Shown here one piece after another: positions 25,480 through 34,163 of a stretch of DNA of 64,000 nucleotides; within the stretch, counting starts at the first letter, position 1, and every line of letters begins with the position of its first letter. A program made the position numbers and the translations under genes. The stretch covers positions 91,136 to 155,135 of the forward strand of contig CP108999.1 of assembly GCA_036226585.1 (NCBI GenBank), given 5' to 3'. Under the pieces are notes generated by a model that did no database searches, was not told the DNA's origin, and saw only the letters and a program-made list of their open reading frames with translations. The DNA is from Streptomyces sp. NBC_00708 (GTDB taxonomy: Bacteria; Actinomycetota; Actinomycetes; Streptomycetales; Streptomycetaceae).

Positions 25480-26084
25480 GGCTTCCCCTGGGGCTGATCC
25501 TTGATGACCCGCCAGCCTTCGGGCCAGTGCTCGACCGTCGAGGTGACGACGTACTTGGTCATCCTCTCTGACGGCAGCGGCACTGCCTCCTTCGTCGCTT
25601 CCTTGACCACCTTCCAGTGCGTGATGTCCAGACAGCTAGAGATCACAGCGCTGGGAACCTTCCGGGCAATATCGATCTTCGTCACGGTGGGGGCGCCGAC
25701 GACGACGGTTCCGATGATGAGATTGCCCTTGTCATGCATCCCCTTCGCATCTGCCCTTGCGCCCTCCAGCGCAGCTCCCGCCGCGTACTTCTGCAGACCG
25801 GCAGCGCTGCTGTGGCTGTCGGCGTAGAGGTGCTCCATCTCCTTCCAGTACTGCTCGTACGTCGCAATGGCTTCGGTCTTTGCGGTCTCGGTCGGGTCGG
25901 CCGGCTTGTCTGAAGGAGCCGTGATTGAGGCCGAGGCTGATGGGGCTTCTTTGGGGTCAGCGGGCTTGGCGGAACTGCATCCGGCAGTAGTCGCGAGCGC
26001 GCAGGTAAAGGCGACCAGCGTGCCCACGCGTGCTCGCTTCCGTTTGCGAACCGCTGAGTTTGCCGCTCGTGTCTGCTGAGCCAT
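25473..26084 (-). CDS. Lipoprotein of the Tad locus
   Basis: 203 residues from ATG 26084, with GGAGG in the leader; upstream in-frame codons lack support. The signal VGTLVAFTCALATTAGC ends in a lipobox (TAGC, C36). The mature part has a Ser/Pro/Asp-rich linker and an NTF2-like domain (EAIATYEQYWKEMEHLYADS, VVKEATKEAVPLPSERMTKY, WRVIKDQP). It probably sits outside the membrane near the pilus base. It is the first gene of the Tad transcription unit, with about 300 bases of leader DNA upstream. Confidence 0.7.
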   Translation of the reverse strand: MAQQTRAANSAVRKRKRARVGTLVAFTCALATTAGCSSAKPADPKEAPSASASITAPSDKPADPTETAKTEAIATYEQYWKEMEHLYADSHSSAAGLQKYAAGAALEGARADAKGMHDKGNLIIGTVVVGAPTVTKIDIARKVPSAVISSCLDITHWKVVKEATKEAVPLPSERMTKYVVTSTVEHWPEGWRVIKDQPQGKPC

Positions 26085-26381
26085 CGAGCCTCCCTGTGCA
26101 TATGCCACAACATCCCCCGAACTGCGCGATCCGCCCGCGAGAGGTGGCGTTGGCCTGTTCGCGCCCTTGAAACAAACTTGACGGTCGGGTGCCAGGTTAC
26201 GCAAAGTCGCTCACCCAACCCAGAGAGTTCGAGGGGCTGAGGATCTTGTCACACGCCATAAAACGGAACATTCTGTGATGGAACTCCCCGTGTTTTCGCG
26301 GGATTTGATGAATTCGAGACCTCATGACACCCCGTCGGCAACTGTGCGGTTCATCGGAATATCCTCCAGCGGCTCGTGTGC
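26085..26381. other. Intergenic region between the transfer and Tad genes
   Basis: 297 bases, less GC-rich than the neighbours, between two minus-strand genes. It probably holds the Tad operon promoter. I see no clear repeat or nick-site motif that would prove an oriT, although the position next to a replication-relaxation gene makes it a candidate. Confidence 0.35.
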
Positions 26382-27338
26382 TCAGGCCTCGGGAAACGGG
26401 GTGAGCAGTACGTTCGTCAATTCCGGCGGGCCGAGGAGCGGCGTGACGACCGGTGCGAACGGGCCCTTTTCCTGCAGGAGTTCGGCGGTGGTGACACCTG
26501 CACGCAGCAGTCCGCCCTGGGAGAGCCGTGGGTCGACCGCCGCGAGAGCCCGCAGGTCCGTGGTCCGGCGTGCGAGCGCGGCCGGCAGCGCGGCCGGCCC
26601 GGCCCCGGACAGGACGATCAGCAGCCGCGGGAAGACCGGATACCGGTCACGCCACGCCTCCCGGAGAACGCCCCGGGTCTGCCGGCGCTTGCCCGGCAGT
26701 GGCGTGTACGTCGCGTACCGGGCGTACGTGCTGAGCTTCTGGCCGAGGCGTGCGACCTGCATGGTCGACCGGTCGATTTCGAGGAAGAACGTCAGCATCT
26801 GGCGGCGCCCCTCCTGCGTGGTGTGGGTGTAGCGCAGGACCGCGTCCGGGACGAGGAATGCGTCGTCGCCCATGCGGTTGTCGCCCTCACGGACGCGGTG
26901 TGCGAGCTCCGGCTCCCAGTCCAGGGATCCGCATTCATCACCGAGCCGCTCGGCCCATTTCGTGAATGTGATTCCCGTATCGACGACAGCGAGGGTGTGT
27001 TCCTGGAGCTGGGAAGAGGCCGCCCTGGCGCTCATCCGGTACGACCGCGTGGTCACGACGTTGCCGGCCTCTACGACCTCGCAGCCGGCCGCCGTGACAT
27101 GCCAGAGCAGTTCGCAGCGCCCCAGCCGGCTGGCGCGCCGGTCGACGGACTCGACGAGTCCCATGGTGCGCAGGTGCCGCAGCTGGCGCAGCAGGTACTC
27201 CGGCCGCTTCGTGTGGGGGGTCAGGAGGTAGTGGAGCTGGCTGGTGGACATCAGCCGGTGCTGATACAGGAGAGGCAGCAGCCGCTGACTGAACCGGGAG
27301 ACGCTCCCCGTGGGTACTTCCGCGATGGGGTGGGACAT
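26382..27338 (-). CDS. Replication-relaxation family protein
   Basis: 318 residues. The N-terminal winged helix-turn-helix (LLPLLYQHRLMSTSQLHYLL, LLRQLRHLRTMGLVESVDRR) and central core (HTLAVVDTGITFTKWAERLG, FFLEIDRSTMQVARLGQKLS, YARY) match the replication-relaxation family (PF13814). These proteins act with rolling-circle or conjugation machinery, probably in DNA relaxation complexes, but are not themselves classical relaxases. The start overlaps the stop of the coupling ATPase gene by one base. Confidence 0.82.
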   Translation of the reverse strand: MSHPIAEVPTGSVSRFSQRLLPLLYQHRLMSTSQLHYLLTPHTKRPEYLLRQLRHLRTMGLVESVDRRASRLGRCELLWHVTAAGCEVVEAGNVVTTRSYRMSARAASSQLQEHTLAVVDTGITFTKWAERLGDECGSLDWEPELAHRVREGDNRMGDDAFLVPDAVLRYTHTTQEGRRQMLTFFLEIDRSTMQVARLGQKLSTYARYATYTPLPGKRRQTRGVLREAWRDRYPVFPRLLIVLSGAGPAALPAALARRTTDLRALAAVDPRLSQGGLLRAGVTTAELLQEKGPFAPVVTPLLGPPELTNVLLTPFPEA

Positions 27339-29575
27339 CAGGCGACCTCGCTCTGCTCGATGGTGGGGGTCTTCTGCGTGGGTGTGAGATTCTTGAGGTG
27401 GGTCAGGATCGTGTCGTCGAGACCCTTTAGCTGGTCCTCGTCCCCGTCGAGCACCCGCAGGACTTCTCCAACGGGGCGCCGTTTGAGGTTGCGGTCTATC
27501 GCCTCGTCGAGCGTCGGCATGAGGTCGGGGCGGTGGTAGTCGGCCAGGGCCTGGTGGACCGCGACGCCCCGGACCCGGAAGGGTGTGGTGCGCTCGCCGT
27601 CGAGCATCGTCGAGGCCACGTACTGGTACTTCGCGAGCTGTTCCAGCACGTCGGGGGCGATCCCGCCGAGGCGCTTGGCGACGAACGCGGCCTCGTTGTG
27701 GTCCGCGCCGGTCGCGGTCAGCAGCGACTGGTTCTGCATCAGGGCCTGGCGGGTCTCTTCCGAAAGGCGCATCACCATCTGCGTGAGCCCCATCAGCCGC
27801 ACCTCGTACTTACGCAGCTGCTCCAGGATCGCGGCGACGTAGCCGCGGGAGGCGCCGTCGATCGCGGTCAGCTCGTCCGCGAACGCGAACATCGTCGCCA
27901 GGTCCTCCTGCGGCACCCCCTCACGCGACAGCCCGGCCAGGAACAGATCGAACAGCAGCAGACTCGTGATGATCTGATCCCCGCTTCCCGAGCCGGAGCA
28001 GCGGAGCATCACGACCTTGTTCTCGTCCATCGCGGCCCGCACGTCATACGTCGACCGCGGCTGACCGAGGAACGCCCGCAGCGAGTCCGAGGTCTCCAGC
28101 TGCTCCAGCATCTGCGTCACGACCGGCACCGCCCCCGACTCGTACTGCGGGAACGTCAGCTGCCAGAACCGGGACAGACGCTTCGGCAGCTGCGCCAGGA
28201 CCTGGGCCCGCCACTCCTCGTCGGTCAGCAGCCGGGTGATCGAGAACAGCGTCGGCTGGAGGTCGGGACGCCCCTGCTCACACATCCTCAGGGCGAGGTG
28301 GGCCAGGACCTGCACGGCGTGGGACAGGATCGCCCGCGCACGCGGCGCCCGATCCCCCCACCCCTGCGCGGAGGCGAGCCCGCCCACAACCGCGCCGACG
28401 ACCTCCTGGACCTGGTGGATCTCCCGGCCTTCCATCGACAGCGGGTTCCACGCACCGATGCGGGCCAGGGGGTCCTTCACGCTCACGTCGATCAGCAGCA
28501 CCCGGCCCTTCAGCGTGGGATGGGTCAGGTAGGGGAGCGCGCGCTGGACCGCCGCCCCGTGCGGGTCCAGGAACCAGACGCCGAAACCGGCGTAGGCCAG
28601 CGTCAGCGCCTGGAGCAGCGCGAGCTCCGACTTTCCGAACCCCGATCGCCCCAGCCCGGCCCCGAACAGCACGTCCTCCTGCGGCACCGCCCCCAGCCGC
28701 TCCCGACCATCCGGCCCGGTCACCAGCCCGAGCGGGACGACGCCGGGCTGACCGGTCCACTCCGGCAGCTGTGACGGCGCGGCCGGCACCACACCCCCGG
28801 TACGCACCACGTTCGACGCCGCGCAGTGAACCGACGGCGGCTTCAGCAGCGCGGCGATCTCCCGCCCCGTCACCCACTGCCGGCGCGACGGCGCGAACTC
28901 CCCTGTCTCGAACCGCCGGTCGAAGCTGCGACGCAGCCACCACACATCGCTGTACGGATGCCACGCGCCGAACCGCGGCCCGCGCGGCCGCCACCAGTTC
29001 TCACCCGACCACGCGTCCATCACCGCCATCACCCGATGCAAAAGGCCCTCTGCCTGCGCCGGATGAGGGGCCACCGCCCGCAGCAGGACCTGTGCCGCGA
29101 AGACCGTGGTGTCGGCGGTCGGCAGGAACTTTCCCACCCCGGCCGCCAGGTCCGAGGCACGCGGTGCCCGGCCGTTGCCCTGCCCACGTTCCCGGCCGCC
29201 GGCGTTCAGACCGCCGGCCACGTTCGACCACAACCGCCCGCCCATCCCCGCACCGTCCGCGCCGGCCAGCTGCTCACCGAACGCCGACGGCCCGCGCTGC
29301 TGCGCACGCCGCAGCAGCCGCCGTCGCCACCTCGCCACGCGCGGCCCGGACACCGGCACCAGGTCGACAACGAGCTGGACCTCCTCACCCAGCTCGCCGT
29401 CGGCGTGGGCGCAGGCGGAGGCCATCAGTTGCAGCGGATCCGGGTCCAGAGCGGCTGCTGTCAGCTGGCGGTGATCGGGCCGGGCGAGCACCAACTCCGC
29501 CCGTGCCACGTAAAGCCAGCCCTCGCCGTCGACACCCTCGCCTGCAGAAGGCATCAGCTCCAGGTCGATGCTCAT
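27338..29575 (-). CDS. VirD4/HerA-like conjugation ATPase
   Basis: 745 residues. The N-terminal about 280 residues are a non-motor domain; Walker A is GRSGFGKS at 309-316 and Walker B is FAFADELTAID with DE at 567-568. Further motifs: WFLDPHGAAV and MLRCSGSGSGDQII. The sequence belongs to the HerA/VirD4/TraG superfamily of hexameric DNA pumps and probably couples the DNA substrate to the secretion channel. There is no transmembrane segment here; the adjacent overlapping gene (29572-30036) supplies one. Confidence 0.82.
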   Translation of the reverse strand: MSIDLELMPSAGEGVDGEGWLYVARAELVLARPDHRQLTAAALDPDPLQLMASACAHADGELGEEVQLVVDLVPVSGPRVARWRRRLLRRAQQRGPSAFGEQLAGADGAGMGGRLWSNVAGGLNAGGRERGQGNGRAPRASDLAAGVGKFLPTADTTVFAAQVLLRAVAPHPAQAEGLLHRVMAVMDAWSGENWWRPRGPRFGAWHPYSDVWWLRRSFDRRFETGEFAPSRRQWVTGREIAALLKPPSVHCAASNVVRTGGVVPAAPSQLPEWTGQPGVVPLGLVTGPDGRERLGAVPQEDVLFGAGLGRSGFGKSELALLQALTLAYAGFGVWFLDPHGAAVQRALPYLTHPTLKGRVLLIDVSVKDPLARIGAWNPLSMEGREIHQVQEVVGAVVGGLASAQGWGDRAPRARAILSHAVQVLAHLALRMCEQGRPDLQPTLFSITRLLTDEEWRAQVLAQLPKRLSRFWQLTFPQYESGAVPVVTQMLEQLETSDSLRAFLGQPRSTYDVRAAMDENKVVMLRCSGSGSGDQIITSLLLFDLFLAGLSREGVPQEDLATMFAFADELTAIDGASRGYVAAILEQLRKYEVRLMGLTQMVMRLSEETRQALMQNQSLLTATGADHNEAAFVAKRLGGIAPDVLEQLAKYQYVASTMLDGERTTPFRVRGVAVHQALADYHRPDLMPTLDEAIDRNLKRRPVGEVLRVLDGDEDQLKGLDDTILTHLKNLTPTQKTPTIEQSEVA

Positions 29576-30036
29576 GCGCCCGACCTCTCGACATCGCTCT
29601 CTCTGGGGAGAGGGGGAACGCCGTCGAACCGGATCCGGGGCACCTCGTGACGCGCGTACGGATCGACGACATCGACGTCGGCGAAGTCCTGGAGCTGAAG
29701 CAGCGCCGCCGCCTGGGACGGGCCCTCAAGCCGATAGGAGAGCCGGCTCTGCGTACTGGACAGCCGCAGTCGCACGCCCATGGCACGCCGCGGCGCCCAA
29801 CCGACAACCGCCGGCACCCGCGCGAGCCGGGCGGCGTGCCGGTCGATCTCTTCGGGCGAGGGATCGAACCCGGCAGCCGGCACCAGGGCCACCACCGTCC
29901 TGCCCGACAGCATGGCCCGTGCCCGCCGCAGCCACCACCACCATGCCCCTCCCCAGGCAGCCGCGCTCCCCACGACCGCGGCGAGTGTCCACCACCGGAC
30001 ACCCCATACCGCTTCCACCAGCCAGCTCTGTCCCAC
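29572..30036 (-). CDS. Membrane partner of the conjugation ATPase
   Basis: 154 residues. One transmembrane region (WTLAAVVGSAAAWGGAWWWW, about 16-35) is followed by a soluble part (TVVALVPAAGFDPSPEEIDR, LRLSSTQSRLSYRLEGPSQA). The stop overlaps the ATPase start by four bases. Classic VirD4 proteins combine membrane anchor and ATPase in one chain, so this pair looks like a split coupling protein. Confidence 0.7.
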   Translation of the reverse strand: MGQSWLVEAVWGVRWWTLAAVVGSAAAWGGAWWWWLRRARAMLSGRTVVALVPAAGFDPSPEEIDRHAARLARVPAVVGWAPRRAMGVRLRLSSTQSRLSYRLEGPSQAAALLQLQDFADVDVVDPYARHEVPRIRFDGVPPLPRESDVERSGA

Positions 30037-30174
30037 CAGGGCTCCCTTCGCGCGGCTGACTGCCGCGCTCTACCTCCACAAGGAGGCCGGAGAGCCGAAA
30101 CGTGACCGACGAATTCGAAGAATTCAGCAACAGGCTCCGGCCCCGGCGCGCCGGCGTGCCGAGCGACAGAGAAG

Positions 30175-30221
30175 CGCCGCGCTGTTCATCACCCCTCGAC
30201 CGGGTGATGCACAGCGCGGCG
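30175..30221. terminator. Long hairpin with CTCGACC loop
   Basis: An 11-bp outer stem (30175-30185 with 30211-30221) and an 8-bp inner stem (30187-30194 with 30202-30209) enclose the loop CTCGACC. The same loop caps hairpins at 55971, 58159 and 58661. It lies between two minus-strand genes and probably terminates transcription of 30287-30598. Confidence 0.7.
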
Positions 30222-30286
30222 GATCGTCCTTGCGGCGCCCGCGAGCGGCGGGGTGCGGGCGTATCGCTGTCGGGAAGCGCGACTCC

Positions 30287-30598
30287 TCAGCGGTCGTCGG
30301 TCGCCGGTGTTCCGTAGCCCTCGTGGTGATGTGTGGTCAGGCAGGTCTGGCAGTAGGGGCGCCGGCAAATGCGGCAGGACGTCTCCGCCGGCTGTCCGCA
30401 TCCGGTGCATGAGTCGGGCAGCGTGTCCACGAACGCGGCCCGAGTACGCCAGGTTCCGTTGCAGCCGGGGGCGGTACAGCGGACGAGAGAGTAGGCGGAG
30501 CGGGTGATGCGATAGCCGTTGAACGCTGACCGGTTGTAGTTGCGCTGCACGACGATCCACAGCGCGCGGTGATCACGGTTCCTGCATGCGGTGCCCAT
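30287..30598 (-). CDS. Small zinc-binding protein, 103 aa
   Basis: A basic N-terminal segment (RDHRALWIVVQRNYNRSAFN) is followed by CTAPGCNGTW, then CTGCGQPAETSCRICRRPYC, giving at least four CxxC pairs and a His cluster (TTHHHEG). It looks like a double treble-clef or RING-like zinc module. Related small proteins with the NYNRSAFNGY pattern occur on Streptomyces plasmids. It may bind nucleic acid, but no partner is indicated. Confidence 0.7.
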   Translation of the reverse strand: MGTACRNRDHRALWIVVQRNYNRSAFNGYRITRSAYSLVRCTAPGCNGTWRTRAAFVDTLPDSCTGCGQPAETSCRICRRPYCQTCLTTHHHEGYGTPATDDR

Positions 30599-30623
30599 GG
30601 GGTTCCCTTCGAGAGCGGGGCCG

Positions 30624-30660
30624 GACCCGCCCCGGCCGGGGGAGTGGCCGGGGCGGGGTC
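30624..30660 (-). terminator. Hairpin after the 30.7-31.4 kb gene
   Basis: A 14-bp stem with one bulged G (30624-30637 with 30646-30660) directly follows the minus-strand gene 30676-31380. Confidence 0.65.
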
Positions 30661-30675
30661 AGGCGCAGGGGCGGG

Positions 30676-31380
30676 TCAGCCGGCCGCGAGTTCGGAGTGC
30701 CGGTCTGCCTTGCGGTGAACGCGCCCGGGATTGCTCCTGGTGACGTACGCGACGGTGGCCCGAGCCTTCGTGACGCCGACGACCAGGCCCCGGCGGTACA
30801 TGCCGCGGGCGTGGACGTACGCGGTGTCCCCCACCTTCGGGGCGGCGCCGTCGTCCCAGCCCGGCATGCCCTCGACGTTCGGCCGTGCGTCGACGATGGC
30901 GGCCAGCTGCTCCTGGACCTCCTCGTCATCGTGCTGGAGGTCGATGGTCTTGCGGACCTTCGCTGCGACGCGGTCCATGTCCCCCTGCGGAGCGTCGAGG
31001 CGGGTGCCGTTGCACGTGATCACGAAGTGGGCGAACCGGCGCCACTTCTCTCCCGCGGCAGCCGGGACGCGGGTGAGCGTGAATTCCGCCCCGCGGTAGG
31101 TCTCCCGGTATGCCACGTAGGGCTCCAGCGTGCTGGTGCGGGCGCGCTCCTCCGCGATGCGGTCGGCGGCTTCGACTGCCTCGTCGAGCGTCGAGAAGCG
31201 GGGGGCGGGCTGGCCGCTGCGGTAGCTCGGGGTCCACAGCTCGAAGGGGGTGTTCGTGAACCTGCTGCCGGCGGGCCAGTCGTAGCGTTCGACGACGCCG
31301 ATGGTGTCGAGGCCCTGCTCCAGCACCCACTTGGTGTCCGGCTTGATCTCGTCCGGTGTGATCTTGACGTGTGCGCGCAT
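30676..31380 (-). CDS. Hypothetical 234-aa protein of the TGTAGCTACA regulon
   Basis: No family recognised. Seen features: KWVLEQGLDTIGVVERYDWP, an aromatic-rich core (YRETYRGAEFTLTRVP), and a C-terminal SH3- or KOW-like beta segment (PKVGDTAYVHARGMYRRGLVVG). The promoter on the minus strand overlaps two copies of GTGTAGCTACAC (31420-31455), the same arrangement as for genes at 53-58 kb. So it is probably a member of the same regulon placed inside the transfer block. Confidence 0.68.
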   Translation of the reverse strand: MRAHVKITPDEIKPDTKWVLEQGLDTIGVVERYDWPAGSRFTNTPFELWTPSYRSGQPAPRFSTLDEAVEAADRIAEERARTSTLEPYVAYRETYRGAEFTLTRVPAAAGEKWRRFAHFVITCNGTRLDAPQGDMDRVAAKVRKTIDLQHDDEEVQEQLAAIVDARPNVEGMPGWDDGAAPKVGDTAYVHARGMYRRGLVVGVTKARATVAYVTRSNPGRVHRKADRHSELAAG

Positions 31381-31419
31381 CTGCGTTCCTTCCGTGGAGA
31401 AGCCGCCCGCCGCGACCTC

Positions 31420-31455
31420 GTGTAGCTACACAATAAGGCGAATGTGTAGCTACAC
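31420..31455 (-). promoter_or_regulatory. Double TGTAGCTACA operator and promoter
   Basis: Two GTGTAGCTACAC palindromes (31420-31431, 31444-31455) have starts 24 bp apart. On the minus strand they overlap a TTGCGT -35 and a TATTGT-type -10 separated by 18 bp. The region 31381-31745 between the divergent genes holds this and the operator at 31717 and no gene. Confidence 0.8.
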
Positions 31456-31709
31456 GCAAGGGGCTGTGACGGCTCATCACCGGCCCGCCCTGCATACGAC
31501 GCTTCGCCCAGCCTTCGCGGGCCAGGCGCCCGACCGACACCGGCATCTCTCCACCAGTCGGCCCCGATCGGCACACTCACCCTGGCCCGACCGGACGGAA
31601 CCTCGGGCAAGGGGCAGGCTCTCCCGGGCCGGCTCGATGGACTCGACCGCAACGGTGTCGCGCTGCGCGCACCTGCTCGACCCGCGGGGCGGGCGGAGCG
31701 CGGACGTGT

Positions 31710-31738
31710 TTGCCTATGTAGCTACACATGACTACAGT
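31710..31738 (+). promoter_or_regulatory. Promoter of the RHH-like regulator with one operator
   Basis: -35 TTGCCT at 31710-31715, 17-bp spacer holding TGTAGCTACA (31717-31726), -10 TACAGT at 31733-31738. The ATG at 31746 is seven to eight bases after the -10, so the mRNA would be leaderless. Confidence 0.7.
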
Positions 31739-31745
31739 GGCCGCC

Positions 31746-32039
31746 ATGACTCCCAGAAAAGAGACTCACACGCCGCCGAGGCAGGTACGGATCGGCGACG
31801 AGTGGTACGAGTTCCAGGCCGCGCTGGAGGCGATGGGCGGCGAAATAGTAGGCAGCGGAACGGAGCGCGCCGAGAACCTGCGCAACTACATCGCATGGTT
31901 CCTGCGCAAGCAGGGCAGCGACGAGCCGCGACGACCGGATGCCGACATGATGCCCGCTATCCGGGCGCGAGGAGCTCAGATCAAGCAGGAGGCCGAAGCC
32001 AAGGCGAGGGCCAAGGCAGCCGGCTCACGCACGACGTGA
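31746..32039 (+). CDS. Ribbon-helix-helix-like regulator, candidate TGTAGCTACA repressor
   Basis: 97 residues from ATG 31746; ATG 31728 lies inside the promoter. The N-terminus reads RQVRIGDEWYEFQAALEAMG followed by RAENLRNYIAWFLRK: a basic strand, then helices separated by a Gly turn, as in MetJ/Arc/CopG proteins, which dimerise and bind short palindromes. The C-terminal tail is basic and helical (KQEAEAKARAKAAG). Its own promoter holds one operator in the spacer. No SD is present. I infer that it represses itself and the double-operator promoters; the sequence does not prove that it is the binder. Confidence 0.65.
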   Translation: MTPRKETHTPPRQVRIGDEWYEFQAALEAMGGEIVGSGTERAENLRNYIAWFLRKQGSDEPRRPDADMMPAIRARGAQIKQEAEAKARAKAAGSRTT

Positions 32040-32296
32040 ACCCGCAAGCTGCGGGTCCCCGGGCCAACACAGAGGCAGACGTTCTCACTTCCGGTCGTTT
32101 CTGATCATGACGCTGTCGCTGGCCTGGCCATCGGCGCGTGTACCGCTGTGCCGTCTCCACCGAGCGGCGCCGGGGAGTAGACGGCAGCGCTCTGGCGGTA
32201 CGCGCAAGAACACGGCGTCGCTCAGTCGCAGCGTTCGGCACCAAGGCGGCCGTGACCTATCGGACGGAATCGACAGTTCTCCGACCTTCGACTGAC
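32040..32296. other. Short hairpin and unassigned spacer
   Basis: A 7-bp stem (32040-32046 with 32050-32056) closes the regulator gene. The remaining about 240 bases between two convergent genes show no gene or repeat. Confidence 0.45.
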
Positions 32297-32944
32297 TCAG
32301 GGCCTATCAAAACGGCGGCTGCGCCGAGGTTCCTGCTCGCTCACTTCGATGGTTTGGGCGTTGAGGTGCGTGGTCCACGATTGGCCGGGCCCCGAGCCAA
32401 ACGATGCAAGGTCGATCCTGACCCGCGCAGGGGAAGCGCAGTGATACTCCAGCTCGACGCACAGGCGGTGCTCGGTACCGCGAGACGGCTCGCGCCAGAC
32501 GATGGGCTGAGGCATGTAGGCATCCGCGTAGCAGCTCGTTCGCGGGCCGCGCACGTCTTCTCCGGAGACCTTGATCTCTACGCGCTCCAGAGGGGCGCCC
32601 CCGGTCTGACGAAGGAGGATCTGAGCGAAGTACTCGCCCTCGAGCTGTCGCACTGCCTCGACAACCTCGAAGGTGGGCTCATTCGCTGCATGCTGCGCCT
32701 GCAGCTCGACATCGAGTTGATTCTGCGACACCAGCAGGGCGTGTTCGGAGGTGCGGTTCGCTTCTGCGGCGAGCAGGTTGGAGGCCGCAGCGATTTCGTT
32801 GGCCCTATCGGCAGCAGCATTGGCCTCTTTGGCGGCTTTGGCCTGCGTTCGCGCGTAGATCAGAGCCCCGCCAGAAGCGATCAAGCTAAGCGCGGCGATG
32901 GCGTTGGATATGCGGTCCGAGAGGTCCAGGTGCGAGAGGTTCAA
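32297..32944 (-). CDS. Membrane-anchored coiled-coil protein, 215 aa
   Basis: One transmembrane segment (AIAALSLIASGGALIYA, about 15-31), an Ala/Glu-rich coiled coil (AKAAKEANAAADRANEIAAA...AEANRTSEH) and a beta-rich domain (YFAQILLRQTGGAPLERVEI, ELEYHCASPARVRIDL). Same plan as 6003-6596. It lies just downstream of the NlpC/P60 gene on the same strand but separated by about 110 bases, so it may not belong to the transfer operon. Function unknown. Confidence 0.65.
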   Translation of the reverse strand: MNLSHLDLSDRISNAIAALSLIASGGALIYARTQAKAAKEANAAADRANEIAAASNLLAAEANRTSEHALLVSQNQLDVELQAQHAANEPTFEVVEAVRQLEGEYFAQILLRQTGGAPLERVEIKVSGEDVRGPRTSCYADAYMPQPIVWREPSRGTEHRLCVELEYHCASPARVRIDLASFGSGPGQSWTTHLNAQTIEVSEQEPRRSRRFDRP

Positions 32945-33056
32945 CGGCGTTCCGATCCAGGAAGAGGCGGCCGAATAGGCAGAGGGTAACCAGACCGCTG
33001 CCGCATGTTCATGGTCGGGATGGGGATACGCGGCTGATCGACCGGGTACGAAGCGC

Positions 33057-34163
33057 CTACAGAACCCGCCGTACGTCCCAGTCGTACTTCTCCCAGTACC
33101 CGGCCAGGGACGTGGTCTCGACGTTCTTCCCGGGGCGGGGTGCGTGGATCATGGTGTTGTTGCCGAGATAGAGGCCGACGTGTCCCCAGTTCCCGTCGTT
33201 GTTGATCACGATGAGGTCGCCGGGCCGCATCTCGGCGCGGCTGACGTGGGTTCCGGTGTGCCGCATCTGCTGTGAGGTGCGGGGGAGGGTGATGCCGGCC
33301 CCTTGGTGGAAGGCGTAGAGCATGAGGCCGGAGCAGTCGTAGCCGCCCTTGGTCGGGCCCGAAGTGCTGCCCCCGCCCCATACGTACGGCGTGCCGATCG
33401 CCGAGCGCGCGGCGCTGACGACCGCCCCCGCCTCCCCGCTCGCCGCGCCCCCGGCACCCGTGCCGGTGGGGAGGGCGTCGTACTCGGTGATGCGGTCGGT
33501 GACGTCGTCGACGTACGTGTTGGAGTGGTTGTAGCGGTAGATCGCCTTGCGGAGCTGGGCTGTCTTGGCCAGATCAGTCGCGCCTGTGCCGCAGAGGTAT
33601 GTGGCGGTGCCGAGTGCGGCGTCGAAGGCGTTGTGCGGGTTTTTGACGCCGTCGTTGTTGCCGTCCTGGCCGGTGGGTCCGTTCCAGGTGGAGGGCAGGA
33701 ACTGCATGGGGCCGACGGCGCGGTCGTAGGAGGTGTCGCCGTCGTACTGGCCGCGGTCGGTGTCGGTGAAGGTGGTGTGGTTGCCGCCGATGCCGGAGCC
33801 GTTGAGCCGGACGCCCAGGATCCGCGGCGTGATGTTCCCGTCGGCCGCGATGGTGTGGCCGGCGGCGTGGTTGGATTCGATCTTCCCGATTCCGGCGATC
33901 ACGGACCACCGCATGCCCCTGCACTTCGGACGCACGGCGTTCACCTGGGCGGCGGCCCGGCTATAGGCGGACAGCATCACGGGATCGATCCCCGCCACCT
34001 TCTCCGGCGTCCCGCCGGCGGCCGGTGCCGAGGAGTCCTCCTTGTCGTGGCCGGCTGCGCCGTTGGCCACGGCGGCGACGAAGAGGACCAGCAGCCCAAG
34101 GACCAGGGCGATCGGCACCATAACAACCGACCCCGCCAGGACGACTTTTCCCTTCCCGCTCAT
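33057..34163 (-). CDS. Two-domain cell-wall hydrolase (transglycosylase + NlpC/P60)
   Basis: 368 residues. A transmembrane anchor (about 8-33) leads to a lytic transglycosylase domain (catalytic Glu in IAGIGKIESNHAAG; RAVGPMQFLPSTWNG) and a C-terminal NlpC/P60 peptidase (Cys in KGGYDCSGLMLYAF, His in NDGNWGHVGLYLG, third residue near MIHAPRPG). The first cuts glycan strands, the second peptide stems. The pair matches VirB1/TcpG-type proteins of Gram-positive conjugation that open the wall for the channel. It overlaps the VirB6-like gene. Confidence 0.9.
   Translation of the reverse strand: MSGKGKVVLAGSVVMVPIALVLGLLVLFVAAVANGAAGHDKEDSSAPAAGGTPEKVAGIDPVMLSAYSRAAAQVNAVRPKCRGMRWSVIAGIGKIESNHAAGHTIAADGNITPRILGVRLNGSGIGGNHTTFTDTDRGQYDGDTSYDRAVGPMQFLPSTWNGPTGQDGNNDGVKNPHNAFDAALGTATYLCGTGATDLAKTAQLRKAIYRYNHSNTYVDDVTDRITEYDALPTGTGAGGAASGEAGAVVSAARSAIGTPYVWGGGSTSGPTKGGYDCSGLMLYAFHQGAGITLPRTSQQMRHTGTHVSRAEMRPGDLIVINNDGNWGHVGLYLGNNTMIHAPRPGKNVETTSLAGYWEKYDWDVRRVL

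Noticed and set aside
26382..27338. Conjugative relaxase
   Set aside because: It matches the replication-relaxation family and lacks the HUH or Tyr motifs of relaxases. No relaxase is visible in this window.
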